Positions 33,356-44,096 of a stretch of 53,723 bases of DNA are shown here, piece by piece. A program made the translations under genes and the position numbers. Positions within the stretch are counted from its first letter, which is position 1; each line of letters begins with the position of its first letter. The stretch is from NCBI RefSeq assembly GCF_014467235.1, contig NZ_NKHP01000002.1, positions 62,402-116,124 of the forward strand, written 5' to 3'. The notes beneath the pieces were generated by a model that saw nothing but the letters and a program-made list of their open reading frames with translations, did not search any database and was not told the DNA's origin. This DNA comes from Xenorhabdus indica. Its GTDB lineage: Bacteria > Pseudomonadota > Gammaproteobacteria > Enterobacterales > Enterobacteriaceae.

Positions 33356-34507
33356 GTGTCTGGGGAATATACGATTACTTTGGTTAAACAGCCTATTATG
33401 GCGACAAAAATCTCTTTTTTTATTGCAGGCTTCAGTATGGCGAGTTGGGCTCCTCTGATCCCATTAGTTAAAGAGCGACTATTCTTGGATGATGGTGCAA
33501 TGGGGTTGCTGATGTTGGCATTTGGCATTGGCTCTTTCATTATGATGCCAGTTGCAGGAATGTTGGCCGCCCGATTTGGTTGCCGGAAAGTTTTTGCTTT
33601 CTTCACATTACTGGCCATTTTGATGTTGCCGGGATTAAGTATCCTACCTACTCCCGCAGTTCTGGCTTGTGCACTATTTTTATTTGGGGCAGGGATTGGG
33701 GCGATGGATGTCTCGGCCAATATCCACGCAGTTAATATTGAAAAAAGAGTACAGAGTCCTGTGATGTCAGGTTTTCATGCTTTGTTCAGTTTAGGGGGAA
33801 TATCCGGGGCTGGTTCGGTGAGTTTGTTGCTGTTTATGGGAATATCCCCATTTTTAGTAATGGTCGCTGTGACATTATTGATTATCCTGTTGCTGTTTCC
33901 GGTATGGAATGGATTGCTGGATGATGCAGAAGCCGGAGATACCCCGTTTTTTGCTTTGCCGCGTGGTATTGTGATCCTGATAGGTTTTCTCTGCTTTGTT
34001 GTTTATCTGATGGAAGGTTCCATGCTGGATTGGAGTGGGATTTTATTAAGCAGTGTTCATAGCATAGATAGTCATCAGGCGGGATTGGGTTATACCCTGT
34101 TTGCCATTACCATGACATGCGGTCGATTTTTCGGAGACAGGATGATTGCCGCCTGCGGGTATCGGCAGGTTTTTTTGGCAAGCGCCATTTTGGCGACATC
34201 AGGGTTTATCCTGATTTATCTGGCATCCGGTGTCATTGCATTGGCGGTGGCATTCCTGATGATCGGCGCTGGTTTGTCCAATCTGGCTCCGATGTTTTTT
34301 ACCGCATCGGGACGGCAAAAAGTGATGCCTGACTCTCTGGCTGTTTCTGCTGTCTCTACAATGGGATATTCAGGTATTTTGCTTGGGCCTGCGATTATTG
34401 GTGGTTTAGCCCATCAGATAACATTGCACAGCGCGTTTGGTTGTATCGCTTTGTTATCTCTTTCATTATTGGCGGGATATTGGTTAATTGCACCCGACCG
34501 AAAATAA
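33356..34507 (+). CDS. MFS transporter (YbjJ-like)
   Basis: The 383-residue product is a 12-helix major facilitator. The first half shows the loop 2-3 signature as GMLAARFGCRKVFAF, and the repeat half has TCGRFFGDRMIAACGYRQVF. The overall pattern, including AGIGAMDVSANIHAVNIEK and MEGSMLDWSGILL, resembles the YbjJ group of putative small-molecule transporters. The GTG start has GGAGGA at ideal distance. Substrate is unknown; in this block it may export the product or import the precursor. It precedes the DUF1349 gene by 14 bases. Confidence 0.85.
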   Translation: MSGEYTITLVKQPIMATKISFFIAGFSMASWAPLIPLVKERLFLDDGAMGLLMLAFGIGSFIMMPVAGMLAARFGCRKVFAFFTLLAILMLPGLSILPTPAVLACALFLFGAGIGAMDVSANIHAVNIEKRVQSPVMSGFHALFSLGGISGAGSVSLLLFMGISPFLVMVAVTLLIILLLFPVWNGLLDDAEAGDTPFFALPRGIVILIGFLCFVVYLMEGSMLDWSGILLSSVHSIDSHQAGLGYTLFAITMTCGRFFGDRMIAACGYRQVFLASAILATSGFILIYLASGVIALAVAFLMIGAGLSNLAPMFFTASGRQKVMPDSLAVSAVSTMGYSGILLGPAIIGGLAHQITLHSAFGCIALLSLSLLAGYWLIAPDRK

Positions 34508-34521
34508 CAGAGGAAATATTG

Positions 34522-35127
34522 ATGAATTTGTTGCACTGCCATTGGCTTAATGAACCCGTTTCGTGGAAGCATCAAGATGATGAATTGCATGTGGTGACTG
34601 ATAATCAAACAGATTTTTGGCGGGATACTTGGTACGGCTTCCAACGCCATAGTGGACATGTTTTTGGTGGTTATGTAGAGGCTGCTTTTATCGAAGAAGG
34701 GTTCACTTTTCAGCTCTGCATTGAAGGGCGTTTTGAGCAGTTATACGATCAGGCCGGTATTATGTTGCTGGTGGATGAGCACCACTGGTTGAAAGCGGGT
34801 ATTGAGCATTCTGATGGGCAGTCAACAATTGGCAGTGTACTGACAGCTCCTTGCTCTGATTGGGCAATGGGGGTTTTTCCGGGTGACCCTGATAGATACT
34901 GGCTGCGTCTGACCTATCAGGAGGGTGCTATCCGCTTGCAATATTCCACTGATGGTAAGCGATGGCCATTGTTGCGGTTAGCTCCTTTTAATATCAGTAA
35001 TCACACTGAACAGCAGGTATTTGTTGGGGCTATGTGTTGTTCACCGGAACGTGAAGGATTACAGGTGAAATTCTCTGATTTCAAATTGACGTCATCATTG
35101 AACAAAGCTCTGCATGATTTGAGTTAG
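34522..35127 (+). CDS. DUF1349 family protein (YesU-like jelly roll)
   Basis: The 201-residue product has no signal peptide. It matches the DUF1349/YesU family, a concanavalin-like fold, with FWRDTWYGFQRHSGH, YDQAGIMLLVDEHHWLKAGI and DWAMGVFPGDPDRYWLRLTY. The family has no settled function; sugar binding or hydrolysis is suspected from the fold. GAGGAAAT precedes the ATG. A longer in-frame ORF from 34441 overlaps the MFS gene and is rejected. It is the last gene of the block, before a strong terminator. Confidence 0.75.
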   Translation: MNLLHCHWLNEPVSWKHQDDELHVVTDNQTDFWRDTWYGFQRHSGHVFGGYVEAAFIEEGFTFQLCIEGRFEQLYDQAGIMLLVDEHHWLKAGIEHSDGQSTIGSVLTAPCSDWAMGVFPGDPDRYWLRLTYQEGAIRLQYSTDGKRWPLLRLAPFNISNHTEQQVFVGAMCCSPEREGLQVKFSDFKLTSSLNKALHDLS

Positions 35128-35235
35128 AAACTATTCTATCGGGTTGTGTGTTTTATGCACAGACTTTATTGAAGTGATGGCTTGTATGATTGCAAACCGA
35201 TCCGATGAAATCCCGTTTTTAAATAAATAGTTAGA

Positions 35236-35280
35236 TGATACCCCTCATCCAATGTGGATGAGGGGTATCATTTTATTTTT
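35236..35280. terminator. Bidirectional terminator between DUF1349 gene and thiH
   Basis: TGATACCCCTCATCC (35236-35250) pairs perfectly with GGATGAGGGGTATCA (35256-35270), 15 bp around AATGT. TTTTATTTTTTT follows on the plus strand. It closes the accessory block and lies just past the thiH stop on the other strand. Confidence 0.9.
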
Positions 35281-36459
35281 TTATCCATGCCTGCCCAAAT
35301 AACTATCCCAATCCTTCCAGACTGGTTGCAATCCAGCTTTCACCAAAGCACCTGCAACCTGTTCAACAGAACGATGATCGTTTGGAGAAAACTGCTCCAG
35401 CTCGTGATGGTCATTATCGACATAACCACCTGGTTGGGTTTTGGAGCCGGCACTGACACTATTTATTGCCAATGGCACGACGTGATCGCGGAAATACGGG
35501 GATTCACGTGTGGAGAGGGAAAGCTCTACATCTGGTGCCAGCAGGCGGAATGCACAGATCAATTGTACCAGTTCGGCCTCATTCATCAGAGAAGCGGGTT
35601 CAATGCCTCCAGCACAGGGACGCAGGCGTGGAAAAGAGATGGAATATCGGCTTTTCCAGAATTCTTTTTGCAGGAAGAGCAGATGTTCTGCCACCATATA
35701 ACAATCTGTGCGCCAGTTATAGGATAAACCGATTAACGCGCCCAAACCGATTTTGTCGATACCTGCTCGTCCGAGTCGTTCAGGGGTTTCCAGTCGCCAA
35801 TGGAAATCCTGTTTTTTCCCTTTGAGATGATGCAATTGATAACTTGGTTCATGATAGGTTTCCTGATAGACCAGTACGCCATCCAATCCTAGTGTTTTTA
35901 GTTCTGCATATTCCTCTTGTGCCAATGGTTGCACTTCCATTGTGACAGAGCTGAAGTAACGGTGTATTAAGGGAAGATAACGGCGAAAATAATCCATGCC
36001 GACCTTTTTCTGATGTTCCCCGGTTACCAGCAGGATATGCTTAAACCCTAGTTTTTTGATGGCCTGACATTCAGCTTCAATTTCCTGTTCATTGAGCGTC
36101 TTACGTTTGATGTGGTTACTCATAGAAAAACCACAATAAGTGCAGTCGTTGGCGCACAGGTTGGAAAGGTAAAGTGGGATGTAAAATCCCACGGTATGAC
36201 CAAATCGTTGACGGGTTAATTGCTGTGCCCGTTGCGCCAACGGTTCAAGGTAAAACTGCGCTGCGGGGGAGAGCAGTGCCATAAAATCATCCAATGTCAG
36301 ATGTTCGCTGTTTAGGGCATGTTCGACATCTTGTCTGGTTTTACTGTTGATATGTAGCGTGATGTCATCCCAATCCAACTGTTGCCAGCGTTGACGAAAG
36401 GTAGCTTCTGTCAATCGATTACGGGTCGCTGTGTTACTGGGTAATGTGTTAACTGTCAT
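35281..36459 (-). CDS. thiH: Thiazole synthase component ThiH (tyrosine lyase)
   Basis: ThiH is a radical SAM enzyme that cleaves tyrosine to dehydroglycine and p-cresol for thiazole formation. The 392-residue product carries the CX3CX2C cluster as [10 protein letters not shown], plus [10 protein letters not shown] before it. Further conserved stretches are [20 protein letters not shown], and FPRLRPCAG. It overlaps the end of thiG by four bases (ATGA). It is the last gene of thiCEFSGH and depends on oxygen-free conditions or a reductant for its 4Fe-4S cluster. Confidence 0.97.
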   Translation of the reverse strand: MTVNTLPSNTATRNRLTEATFRQRWQQLDWDDITLHINSKTRQDVEHALNSEHLTLDDFMALLSPAAQFYLEPLAQRAQQLTRQRFGHTVGFYIPLYLSNLCANDCTYCGFSMSNHIKRKTLNEQEIEAECQAIKKLGFKHILLVTGEHQKKVGMDYFRRYLPLIHRYFSSVTMEVQPLAQEEYAELKTLGLDGVLVYQETYHEPSYQLHHLKGKKQDFHWRLETPERLGRAGIDKIGLGALIGLSYNWRTDCYMVAEHLLFLQKEFWKSRYSISFPRLRPCAGGIEPASLMNEAELVQLICAFRLLAPDVELSLSTRESPYFRDHVVPLAINSVSAGSKTQPGGYVDNDHHELEQFSPNDHRSVEQVAGALVKAGLQPVWKDWDSYLGRHG

Positions 36460-37223
36460 AACACCCCCAGAAAATCGGTCAGTGGGCTGGAGGCTTCTGC
36501 ATGGGATTTCTGGCTTGCCATACCGGCCTGATGAGCAAGTTCACCTGCCTCAATGGCTGCTTTAAATGCTTGCGCCATTTTGACCGGATTATGAGCAACG
36601 GCGATGGCAGTATTGACCAAGACGGCATCGGCTCCCATTTCAATGGCTGCCAGTGCATGGCTTGGTGCGCCAATACCCGCGTCCACGACGACAGGAACAT
36701 GGGATTGTTCGATGATGATTTGCAGAAAATCACGGGTGAGCAAGCCCTTGTTTGAACCAATAGGAGCGCCTAATGGCATTACAGCAGCACAGCCTGCTTC
36801 TTCCAGGCGACGGCACAGAACCGGATCTGCGCCGCAATAAGGCAGGACAATAAAGCCTTCTTTGACTAACTGCTCTGCACCTTTCAGTGTTTCTACCGGA
36901 TCAGGCAACAGGTATTTTACGTCAGGGTGAATTTCCAGTTTGATCCAGTTGGTGTCCAGTGCTTCCCGTGCAAGACGGGCGGCAAACACGGCTTCTTCTG
37001 CGGTTTTTGCCCCAGAGGTATTAGGCAGGAGTTTGACGCCTGACGCTTGTAATGGTGCGAGAATACCATCATCGTTGCCATGCAGATCGATACGTTTCAT
37101 GGCCATTGTGACTAACTGGCTACCGGAAGCACGGATAGTTTCCATCATTAATCCGGCATTGGCGAATTTACCTGTTCCTGTAAACAGGCGGGAGTGAAAG
37201 GGAGTATCAGCGATTTTTAACAT
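36456..37223 (-). CDS. thiG: Thiazole synthase ThiG
   Basis: ThiG joins deoxyxylulose-5-phosphate, dehydroglycine and the ThiS thiocarboxylate to make the thiazole phosphate. The 255-residue TIM-barrel protein has FTGTGKFAN near the N-terminus, the imine-forming lysine in [28 protein letters not shown] and [13 protein letters not shown]. It begins 15 bases after thiS and its stop overlaps thiH. Confidence 0.98.
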   Translation of the reverse strand: MLKIADTPFHSRLFTGTGKFANAGLMMETIRASGSQLVTMAMKRIDLHGNDDGILAPLQASGVKLLPNTSGAKTAEEAVFAARLAREALDTNWIKLEIHPDVKYLLPDPVETLKGAEQLVKEGFIVLPYCGADPVLCRRLEEAGCAAVMPLGAPIGSNKGLLTRDFLQIIIEQSHVPVVVDAGIGAPSHALAAIEMGADAVLVNTAIAVAHNPVKMAQAFKAAIEAGELAHQAGMASQKSHAEASSPLTDFLGVL

Positions 37224-37238
37224 GATTAACCTCCGGCA

Positions 37239-37451
37239 TTAGCCACCAGCAATGGCCTGAAACAGCAGGATATTGTCCCCGTCATTAATCAGGTGAGTAT
37301 CCCATGCTGAGCGCGGGATAATAGTCTGATTAATAGCTAACGCAGTGCCCGGTTGGGTACGCTGTATATGTTTCAGTAACTGTTGTACCGTCATAGGCTT
37401 ATTCACAGGAGCGGGCAGTGTGACTGTTTGATCATTGACGATAATATTCAT
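37239..37451 (-). CDS. thiS: Sulfur carrier protein ThiS
   Basis: ThiS is a 70-residue ubiquitin-like protein that carries sulfur as a C-terminal thiocarboxylate. It ends in the required Gly-Gly (LFQAIAGG), which ThiF adenylates. Its ATG overlaps the thiF stop by four bases. It is slightly longer than E. coli ThiS (66). Confidence 0.97.
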   Translation of the reverse strand: MNIIVNDQTVTLPAPVNKPMTVQQLLKHIQRTQPGTALAINQTIIPRSAWDTHLINDGDNILLFQAIAGG

Positions 37452-38226
37452 GCGATTTTTTTTCCTGAAACTGTTTTATCTATAAAAGATAATGTTCCGC
37501 AGATTGGGCATTGCGGTGATGCAGTTAGCTGTAATGTGCTCCAGCTTTGTTGCCTGCCATCAAACAGCCGCAGTTTTCCACTCAGATGAGAAGGAAGACC
37601 GGACAGCATTTTGATTGCTTCCAGCGCTTGCAGTGTACCGATAACACCGACGACTGGCCCCAGAACACCAGCAGTTCGACAATTACGTTGCGGTTCTTCT
37701 TGATCGGGATAGAGACAGGCATAACAGCCATGTGGGTAAGGGGGCTCAAACACCATCAGTTGCCCGCTGAACCCCACAGCACTGCCACTGATAAGGGGGG
37801 TATTAGTTTCAACACAGACAGCATTAATTGCGTGTCGGGTTGCCATATTGTCACAACAGTCCAATATCAGATCGACTTGCCGGGCAAGATTTGTCAGTGA
37901 CGTTTTATCTTGTCGCTCGCTAATAACGGTGAAATTGACAAGGGGATTTAAATCGGCCAATTGTTCTGCCGCCAGAGCCGCTTTTCCGGCGGAAATATCT
38001 GCCGTGCGATAGAGGATTTGGCGTTGCAGGTTAGAGACATGTAGTTTGTCATCATCTGAAAGATAGAGGTGCCCTATTCCTGCTGCGGCGAGATAAAGTG
38101 CTGCGGGGGAGCCTAATCCCCCCATTCCAACAATCAATACCTTGCTTGCTTTTAATTTTTCTTGTCCATCAGGACCGATGTCTTCCAGTAACAATTGGCG
38201 GCTGTACCGCATAAATTCTTGATCGC

Positions 38227-38233
<7 letters not shown>
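37448..38233 (-). CDS. thiF: ThiS adenylyltransferase ThiF
   Basis: ThiF is an E1-like enzyme that adenylates the ThiS C-terminus. The 261-residue product has the nucleotide loop [36 protein letters not shown], the catalytic-site [12 protein letters not shown], and two CxxC pairs for zinc (CYAC and CPIC). Its start overlaps the end of thiE by seven bases. Confidence 0.97.
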
Positions 38234-40900
<2,667 letters not shown>

Positions 40901-41085
40901 TTATCGCCTGTCTCATTGCGCAAATAAACATGACGCTCAGAGAGGGCTTAAGTTGAGAAAATTGCTTGTCTGGAGCTCGCAGGGAGTAATGGTTGATTGC
41001 TGAATTACGTCATCCAAACAGATTTGTTTGTACAACAACTTATTTGTACAACAATAAAGAAGAACATATCAGCGGAGTGATTACT

Positions 41086-41191
41086 CTTGTTCCCTTCGCG
41101 GGTATTAGCCCGATCAGGTTCTGCGGATCCCGAATAAACGGTCTCAGCCTGTGTTCACCGTGATACAGGTGAACGCTAGGCACTCCGACAA
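41086..41191 (-). ncRNA. TPP riboswitch (THI element) of thiC
   Basis: Read on the minus strand, the segment starts CTTGTCGGAGTGCC, contains GGCTGAGA, CCGCAGAACCTGATC and GGCTAATACCCGCGAAGGGA, and closes with ACAAG, which pairs with the opening CTTGT as helix P1. These are the conserved THI-box elements that bind thiamin pyrophosphate. A 200-base leader follows to thiC; no strong terminator hairpin is evident in it, so control of translation or Rho access is more likely, as in E. coli thiC. Confidence 0.97.
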
Positions 41192-41203
41192 GAAAACACC
41201 CAG

Positions 41204-41231
41204 AGTATAAAGGGGATTCTGAAAACTGCAA
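41204..41231 (-). promoter_or_regulatory. thiCEFSGH promoter
   Basis: On the minus strand TTGCAG (41231-41226) and TATACT (41209-41204) are 16 bases apart, immediately upstream of the riboswitch. Transcription would start near the first riboswitch bases. The region 41232-41423 holds nothing else I can support. Confidence 0.7.
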
Positions 41232-41423
41232 CCAGAAAGCGATAACCTTAAAGTCAGAATCCTTTGTGTGAAGCTGGCCATCCGGGATTAGATTCGTGGG
41301 ATTAGGTACTACGATGAGTCTGAACCCCCTTTTTTCCGTTAAAAGACCTTGTGCCAACTGCCCTTTTCTCAAAGAAAATGGTTGAGTAAATTTAATTTTG
41401 GTTAACTTAATAAATTAATAACG

Positions 41424-41449
41424 CTTACCCGCCCCGAAAAGCGGGTAAG
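41424..41449 (-). terminator. Hairpin downstream of the rpn pseudogene
   Basis: CTTACCCGC (41424-41432) pairs with GCGGGTAAG (41441-41449) around an 8-base loop. On the minus strand it follows the pseudogene stop by 20 bases, but the T run is poor. Confidence 0.45.
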
Positions 41450-41469
41450 GGAACAACAAGAAGAGAGTA

Positions 41470-42145
41470 TTATTGCAGGGAAAGAAGTTCTTCACGGCTC
41501 AGGCCAGTGCTTGCCATGACCAGTTCAATACTGACGCCATTCTTTAAGAGAGTACGGGCAATATCAATTGATGCCTCTTTTTTACCTTCCAATCTGCCTT
41601 CCAATCTGCCTTCCAATTTACCTTCCAATCTGCCTTTATCCTGTAATCGTTGTGCAATATTCACAATTACCTCCTGATGACTATCTGCCTGTTCAGTCAG
41701 TTGCTGGATCACCTGTTCAAAATGGGGAGAATCCATCGTAACAAACAGGTAATTAAGGATAGTAACAACATCACTGTCACTATTGTAGTTCTGTTTGAGG
41801 GCGTGAGCTAATAACGTAGTCACAGCTTTAAACCCCTCGCGCAAATTCTTATGTTTCATCGCCAGTTCCATCACGGCGATTTTACGATGATTAACCAATT
41901 CGTCATCATCAATAACAGTCACATCGACTAGCGGAAATGAGTTGAAATACATCTCCTCCGCCAGTTTTGGCAATGAAAAACATTGCGTCCAGACCTGCTG
42001 GAAAGGATAAGGGCTGGCATCGCCATGATAAAACAAAACGGGCACAACCAGCGGCAATTCTTTATTGCCCTGTTGCAAATGCTGATTCATTGCCATAAAT
42101 GCATAGTGCATCATGCGGTGTGGGGATCGCCTTTTTATTCTTCAT
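41470..42145 (-). pseudogene. Rpn-family nuclease gene with internal deletion
   Basis: The minus-strand ATG at 42145 opens with MKNKKAIPTPHDAL, the typical N-terminus of the Rpn/YhgA-like recombination-promoting nuclease family. After 14 codons the frame shifts, and the reading frame starting at 42114 resumes with AFMAMNQHLQQGNKELPLVV, which in intact family members lies about 100 residues further on. So roughly 300 bases carrying most of the PD-(D/E)XK nuclease core are missing. The C-terminal part (residues to SREELLSLQ) is intact, including a KLEG/RLEG repeat. The remaining ORF could make a 214-residue fragment but not an active nuclease. Family members of about 300 residues are common in this bacterial group. 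Confidence 0.8.
41585..41632 (-). repeat. 12-bp tandem repeat within the rpn remnant
   Basis: CCTTCCAATCTG occurs at 41585, 41597 and 41621, with a variant CCTTCCAATTTA at 41609. Each unit encodes four residues, (R/K)LEG. Such repeats are common near the end of Rpn-family genes and are prone to slippage. Confidence 0.9.
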
Positions 42146-42228
42146 ATTTTTTTATTAAAAATGATTCTCGCACCCAGTGTATAGTACATTTGTAAAAAAC
42201 TAATTTTTCACGTAGTTAGATCCGTAAA

Positions 42229-42903
42229 TTAAGTGCGTGACGCTAAAGCCCAATTCAATTGTTTCCAACCATGAGCTTTTGCTGCCGCCCGCAATTGTCT
42301 ATCTGGATTAACGGTAAAGACTTCGCTGGCAAATCGGCACATCGGTAAGTCATTCGCAGAGTCTGTATAAAAATAGATATGTTGTGGCGATAAATTCTGC
42401 TCTGCCAGCCACTGTTGTAAACGGGCAACTTTTCCTTCCCGGAAAGTAGGGATGCCCTGAATATCTCCGGTATAACAACCATCTTTCATTACCATATCAA
42501 TCCCCATTGCTGTTTGTACTCCAAATGCCGTCGCGATTTTCTTAACGACAAAAGAAACAGTGGCAGAAATGATGATGACAGGAATGTTTTGATGGCGGTA
42601 GATATCTAATTGTTTTTTGGCGGCAGGATAGAAGACAGGTTTGATTTTGGTTTCCACAAAATCGGTCAGCCAGATATCTATTTGCTCATGAGGAATTTGG
42701 CTGAGTGCCTGCAAGTTGGTCGCCAGATATTCTTGCATATTCAGTTTTCCTGCACAGTAATCCGATATCATTTTCTGGTCAGCTTCTATAAAGTGCGGGT
42801 CAGTAATGATGCCTTTTTCCCATAAATAATGAGTCCAGAACTGGCTGGAATCTCCACAAATCAGGGTATCATCCAGATCAAATATGGCAACCTGTTGTGA
42901 CAT
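42229..42903 (-). CDS. HAD-IB family phosphatase
   Basis: The 224-residue product is a HAD subfamily IB hydrolase (SerB/CicA-like). Motif I is FDLDDTLICGDSS, motif II VIIISATVSFV, motif III includes FREGKVARL, and motif IV is YTDSANDLPMC. The cap is helical, with WTHYLWEKGII. Substrate is unknown; relatives include phosphoserine phosphatase and phosphatidylglycerophosphatase C. It sits between thiC and nudC, where E. coli has rsd, and is divergent from nudC. The 249-base spacer to nudC (42904-43152) is AT-rich and presumably holds both promoters, but I see no clear ones. Confidence 0.85.
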   Translation of the reverse strand: MSQQVAIFDLDDTLICGDSSQFWTHYLWEKGIITDPHFIEADQKMISDYCAGKLNMQEYLATNLQALSQIPHEQIDIWLTDFVETKIKPVFYPAAKKQLDIYRHQNIPVIIISATVSFVVKKIATAFGVQTAMGIDMVMKDGCYTGDIQGIPTFREGKVARLQQWLAEQNLSPQHIYFYTDSANDLPMCRFASEVFTVNPDRQLRAAAKAHGWKQLNWALASRT

Positions 42904-43152
42904 AGTTATTATTCCTTAATTTAGGATACCTATTGATACCTTCTTATTATTGATTGAAAGAAAATTAAACACTTTATCTGCATTAAAGAACATTCAGAAA
43001 CGTAATTAATATAACAGATTGCAGACAAAATACGATGAAGAGGAGTATGCTGTACTTATATTGATTTTTTATAACATTTAATTAACATTTTAATGTGGTT
43101 ATAACTTAATTTGGCTATAACACAAAATACGATGCAACACATGATGGAATTG

Positions 43153-43920
43153 ATGATGCAAAAAAAATTGACAGGTATAGAACGAGGCTGGTGGATTGTC
43201 AGTCTGGAAAACAGGCTATGGCTACCACAAGGAGAATTGCCATTAGGGACAGCCAGTCAGTGGTCATTGCAAGGCTATGTAGCTTACGCTATCGGTGAAT
43301 GGTTGGGAGAAACTGTTTGGTTGATACGTCATAAGATGGAAGCAGATATGTCTTCTCCTCGTCGGGTTGCAGAGCAAGATCCCAGGTTATTTCAATTGGC
43401 AGGACGTGGAATCCAATTGGCTGAGTTCTATCGTTCACATCATTACTGTGGTTATTGTGGCCAAGAAATGCAACAGAGTCAGCATGAATGGGCCTGTTTG
43501 TGCCGGCACTGTGATGAACATTATTATCCGCAAATTGCGCCTTGCATTATTGTCGGCATTCGTCGTGGTGATCACATTCTGCTGGCACAGCATCAGCGTC
43601 ATCGTAACGGTATTCATACGGTACTTGCCGGGTTTGTTGAAGTGGGAGAAACACTGGAAGAAGCTGTGCATCGTGAAGTGATGGAAGAGAGTGGGATAAA
43701 AATCCGTAACTTGCGTTATGTTGCTTCTCAGCCGTGGCCTTTCCCAAATTCATTGATGATGGGATTTCTGGCGGATTATGATAGCGGTGAAATTGAACAT
43801 GACCCTGTCGAACTTATCAGCGCAGATTGGTATCGTTATGATGAGCTCCCTCTGATCCCTACGTCTGACACGATTGCCCGCCGTTTGATTGAGGAAACGG
43901 TTGCATTATGTCGTCAGTAA
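43153..43920 (+). CDS. nudC: NADH pyrophosphatase / RNA decapping hydrolase NudC
   Basis: NudC is a zinc-binding Nudix enzyme that removes NAD caps from RNA and hydrolyses NADH. Zinc ligands are in YCGYCG and CLCRHC, the Nudix box is [20 protein letters not shown], and the NADH-specific motif is SQPWPFPNS. The 255-residue form starting at 43153 ([14 protein letters not shown]) matches the E. coli length (257) and has GGAA just upstream. Other in-frame starts (TTG 43111, ATG 43132, 43141, 43144, 43156) are possible. It is separated from hemE by an inserted dcp gene. Confidence 0.95.
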   Translation: MMQKKLTGIERGWWIVSLENRLWLPQGELPLGTASQWSLQGYVAYAIGEWLGETVWLIRHKMEADMSSPRRVAEQDPRLFQLAGRGIQLAEFYRSHHYCGYCGQEMQQSQHEWACLCRHCDEHYYPQIAPCIIVGIRRGDHILLAQHQRHRNGIHTVLAGFVEVGETLEEAVHREVMEESGIKIRNLRYVASQPWPFPNSLMMGFLADYDSGEIEHDPVELISADWYRYDELPLIPTSDTIARRLIEETVALCRQ

Positions 43921-43972
43921 TGATGTTGATTGATCAATGCGCTAATCCTTTTCAAAACATGTCCATAATCTG

Positions 43973-44008
43973 CGCGGGAGTAGCCTGGTAACAGCTATTT
44001 CTCCCGCG
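43973..44008. terminator. Hairpin between convergent nudC and the peptidase gene
   Basis: CGCGGGAG (43973-43980) pairs with CTCCCGCG (44001-44008), and TAGC (43981-43984) with GCTA (43994-43997) inside it. There is no T run on either side, so its role as a terminator is uncertain. Confidence 0.45.
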
Positions 44009-44096
44009 GCTGTATAAACCATGAGAGTTACCTTGTGTTTTGTATAAGGGGACTATACTCATATCAAAATAGGTGACTCTCAATCTTTAATACACT

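Noticed and set aside
43111..43152. TTG or upstream ATG starts for nudC
   Set aside because: They add residues not matching NudC and lack a ribosome site; 43153 gives the family length, though this choice is not certain.
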